Positions 63,981 to 64,000 of a stretch of 64,000 nucleotides of DNA are shown here, one piece after another. The translations under genes were made by a program, and so were the position numbers. A model generated the notes under the pieces. That model searched no databases. It worked only from the letters and a program-made list of their open reading frames with translations, and was not told where the DNA came from. Origin of the DNA: Flavobacteriaceae bacterium S0862 (GTDB lineage: Bacteria > Bacteroidota > Bacteroidia > Flavobacteriales > Flavobacteriaceae); contig JALKAW010000002.1 of NCBI GenBank assembly GCA_023015825.1, positions 186,001 to 250,000 of the forward strand, in the 5' to 3' direction. Position 1 is the stretch's first letter, and each line of letters starts with the position of its first letter.

Positions 63981-64000
63981 ATTTTTTGCTATTAATCGTT

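Noticed and set aside
1-64000. tRNA, rRNA, phage, transposase or restriction genes
   Set aside because: Nothing with the needed sequence features was found in any intergenic region or reading frame.

Overview
The window is a compact, AT-rich stretch of a Bacteroidetes chromosome, most likely a marine member of the Flavobacteriaceae. The evidence is the gliding lipoprotein GldH, a secreted M14 peptidase ending in a type IX secretion (T9SS) sorting domain, a bactofilin-atpZ-atpBEFHAG cluster without atpDC, AacS, RicT, EI24 and DUF4292 genes, and many promoters of the TAnnTTTG (-7) type with TTG near -33. I see no rRNA, tRNA, CRISPR, phage or insertion-sequence gene.

Layout. 1-8300: metal uptake. 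A canonical FeoB enters from the left edge with its Cys-rich partner. Then come an S9 peptidase and a leftward operon made of a DtxR-family repressor, a membrane-anchored DtxR-like protein with two FeoA-like domains, a FeoB split into GTPase and membrane genes, and an outer-membrane protein. A pair of identical direct repeats lies at the operon promoter. 8400-17400: small housekeeping and accessory genes (a 50-residue membrane protein, TerB-DnaJ protein, bacilliredoxin, PlsC-HD-GNAT operon, AraC regulator, radical SAM protein, crotonase, histidine kinase). 17500-27400: a large sortilin-like propeller protein, then a rightward group starting with a HemC-HemD fusion whose HemC half has lost most catalytic residues, followed by EI24, GNAT, serine hydrolase, CNNM/CBS, Ogt and an exonuclease. 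27400-31600: the modular M14 peptidase with five tandem Ig-like repeats. 31700-42500: a twin-ATPase ABC protein, AacS, the ricT-gldH-PBP1A group, and a trhO-trhP-ferredoxin operon for tRNA wobble uridine hydroxylation. 42800-51900: recA, an ECF sigma factor with a membrane-spanning partner that ends in an outer-membrane barrel, PlsC, trpS, dprA, a HU-CCDC81/SPOR protein and a thioesterase. 51800-64000: the flippase-dut-TPR-DUF4292-EnvC group and the ATP synthase cluster.

The most unusual items are the degenerate HemC half of the HemC-HemD fusion, which sits without other hem genes next to genes I associate with flavobacterial hem clusters; the membrane-tethered DtxR/FeoA fusion in the split-FeoB operon; the predicted inner-to-outer-membrane anti-sigma-like barrel; the pairing of both known tRNA ho5U34 routes in one operon; and an isolated strong terminator between the divergent trhO and recA genes. 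Base composition was judged by eye. All family assignments come from reading the translated sequence and not from database searches.
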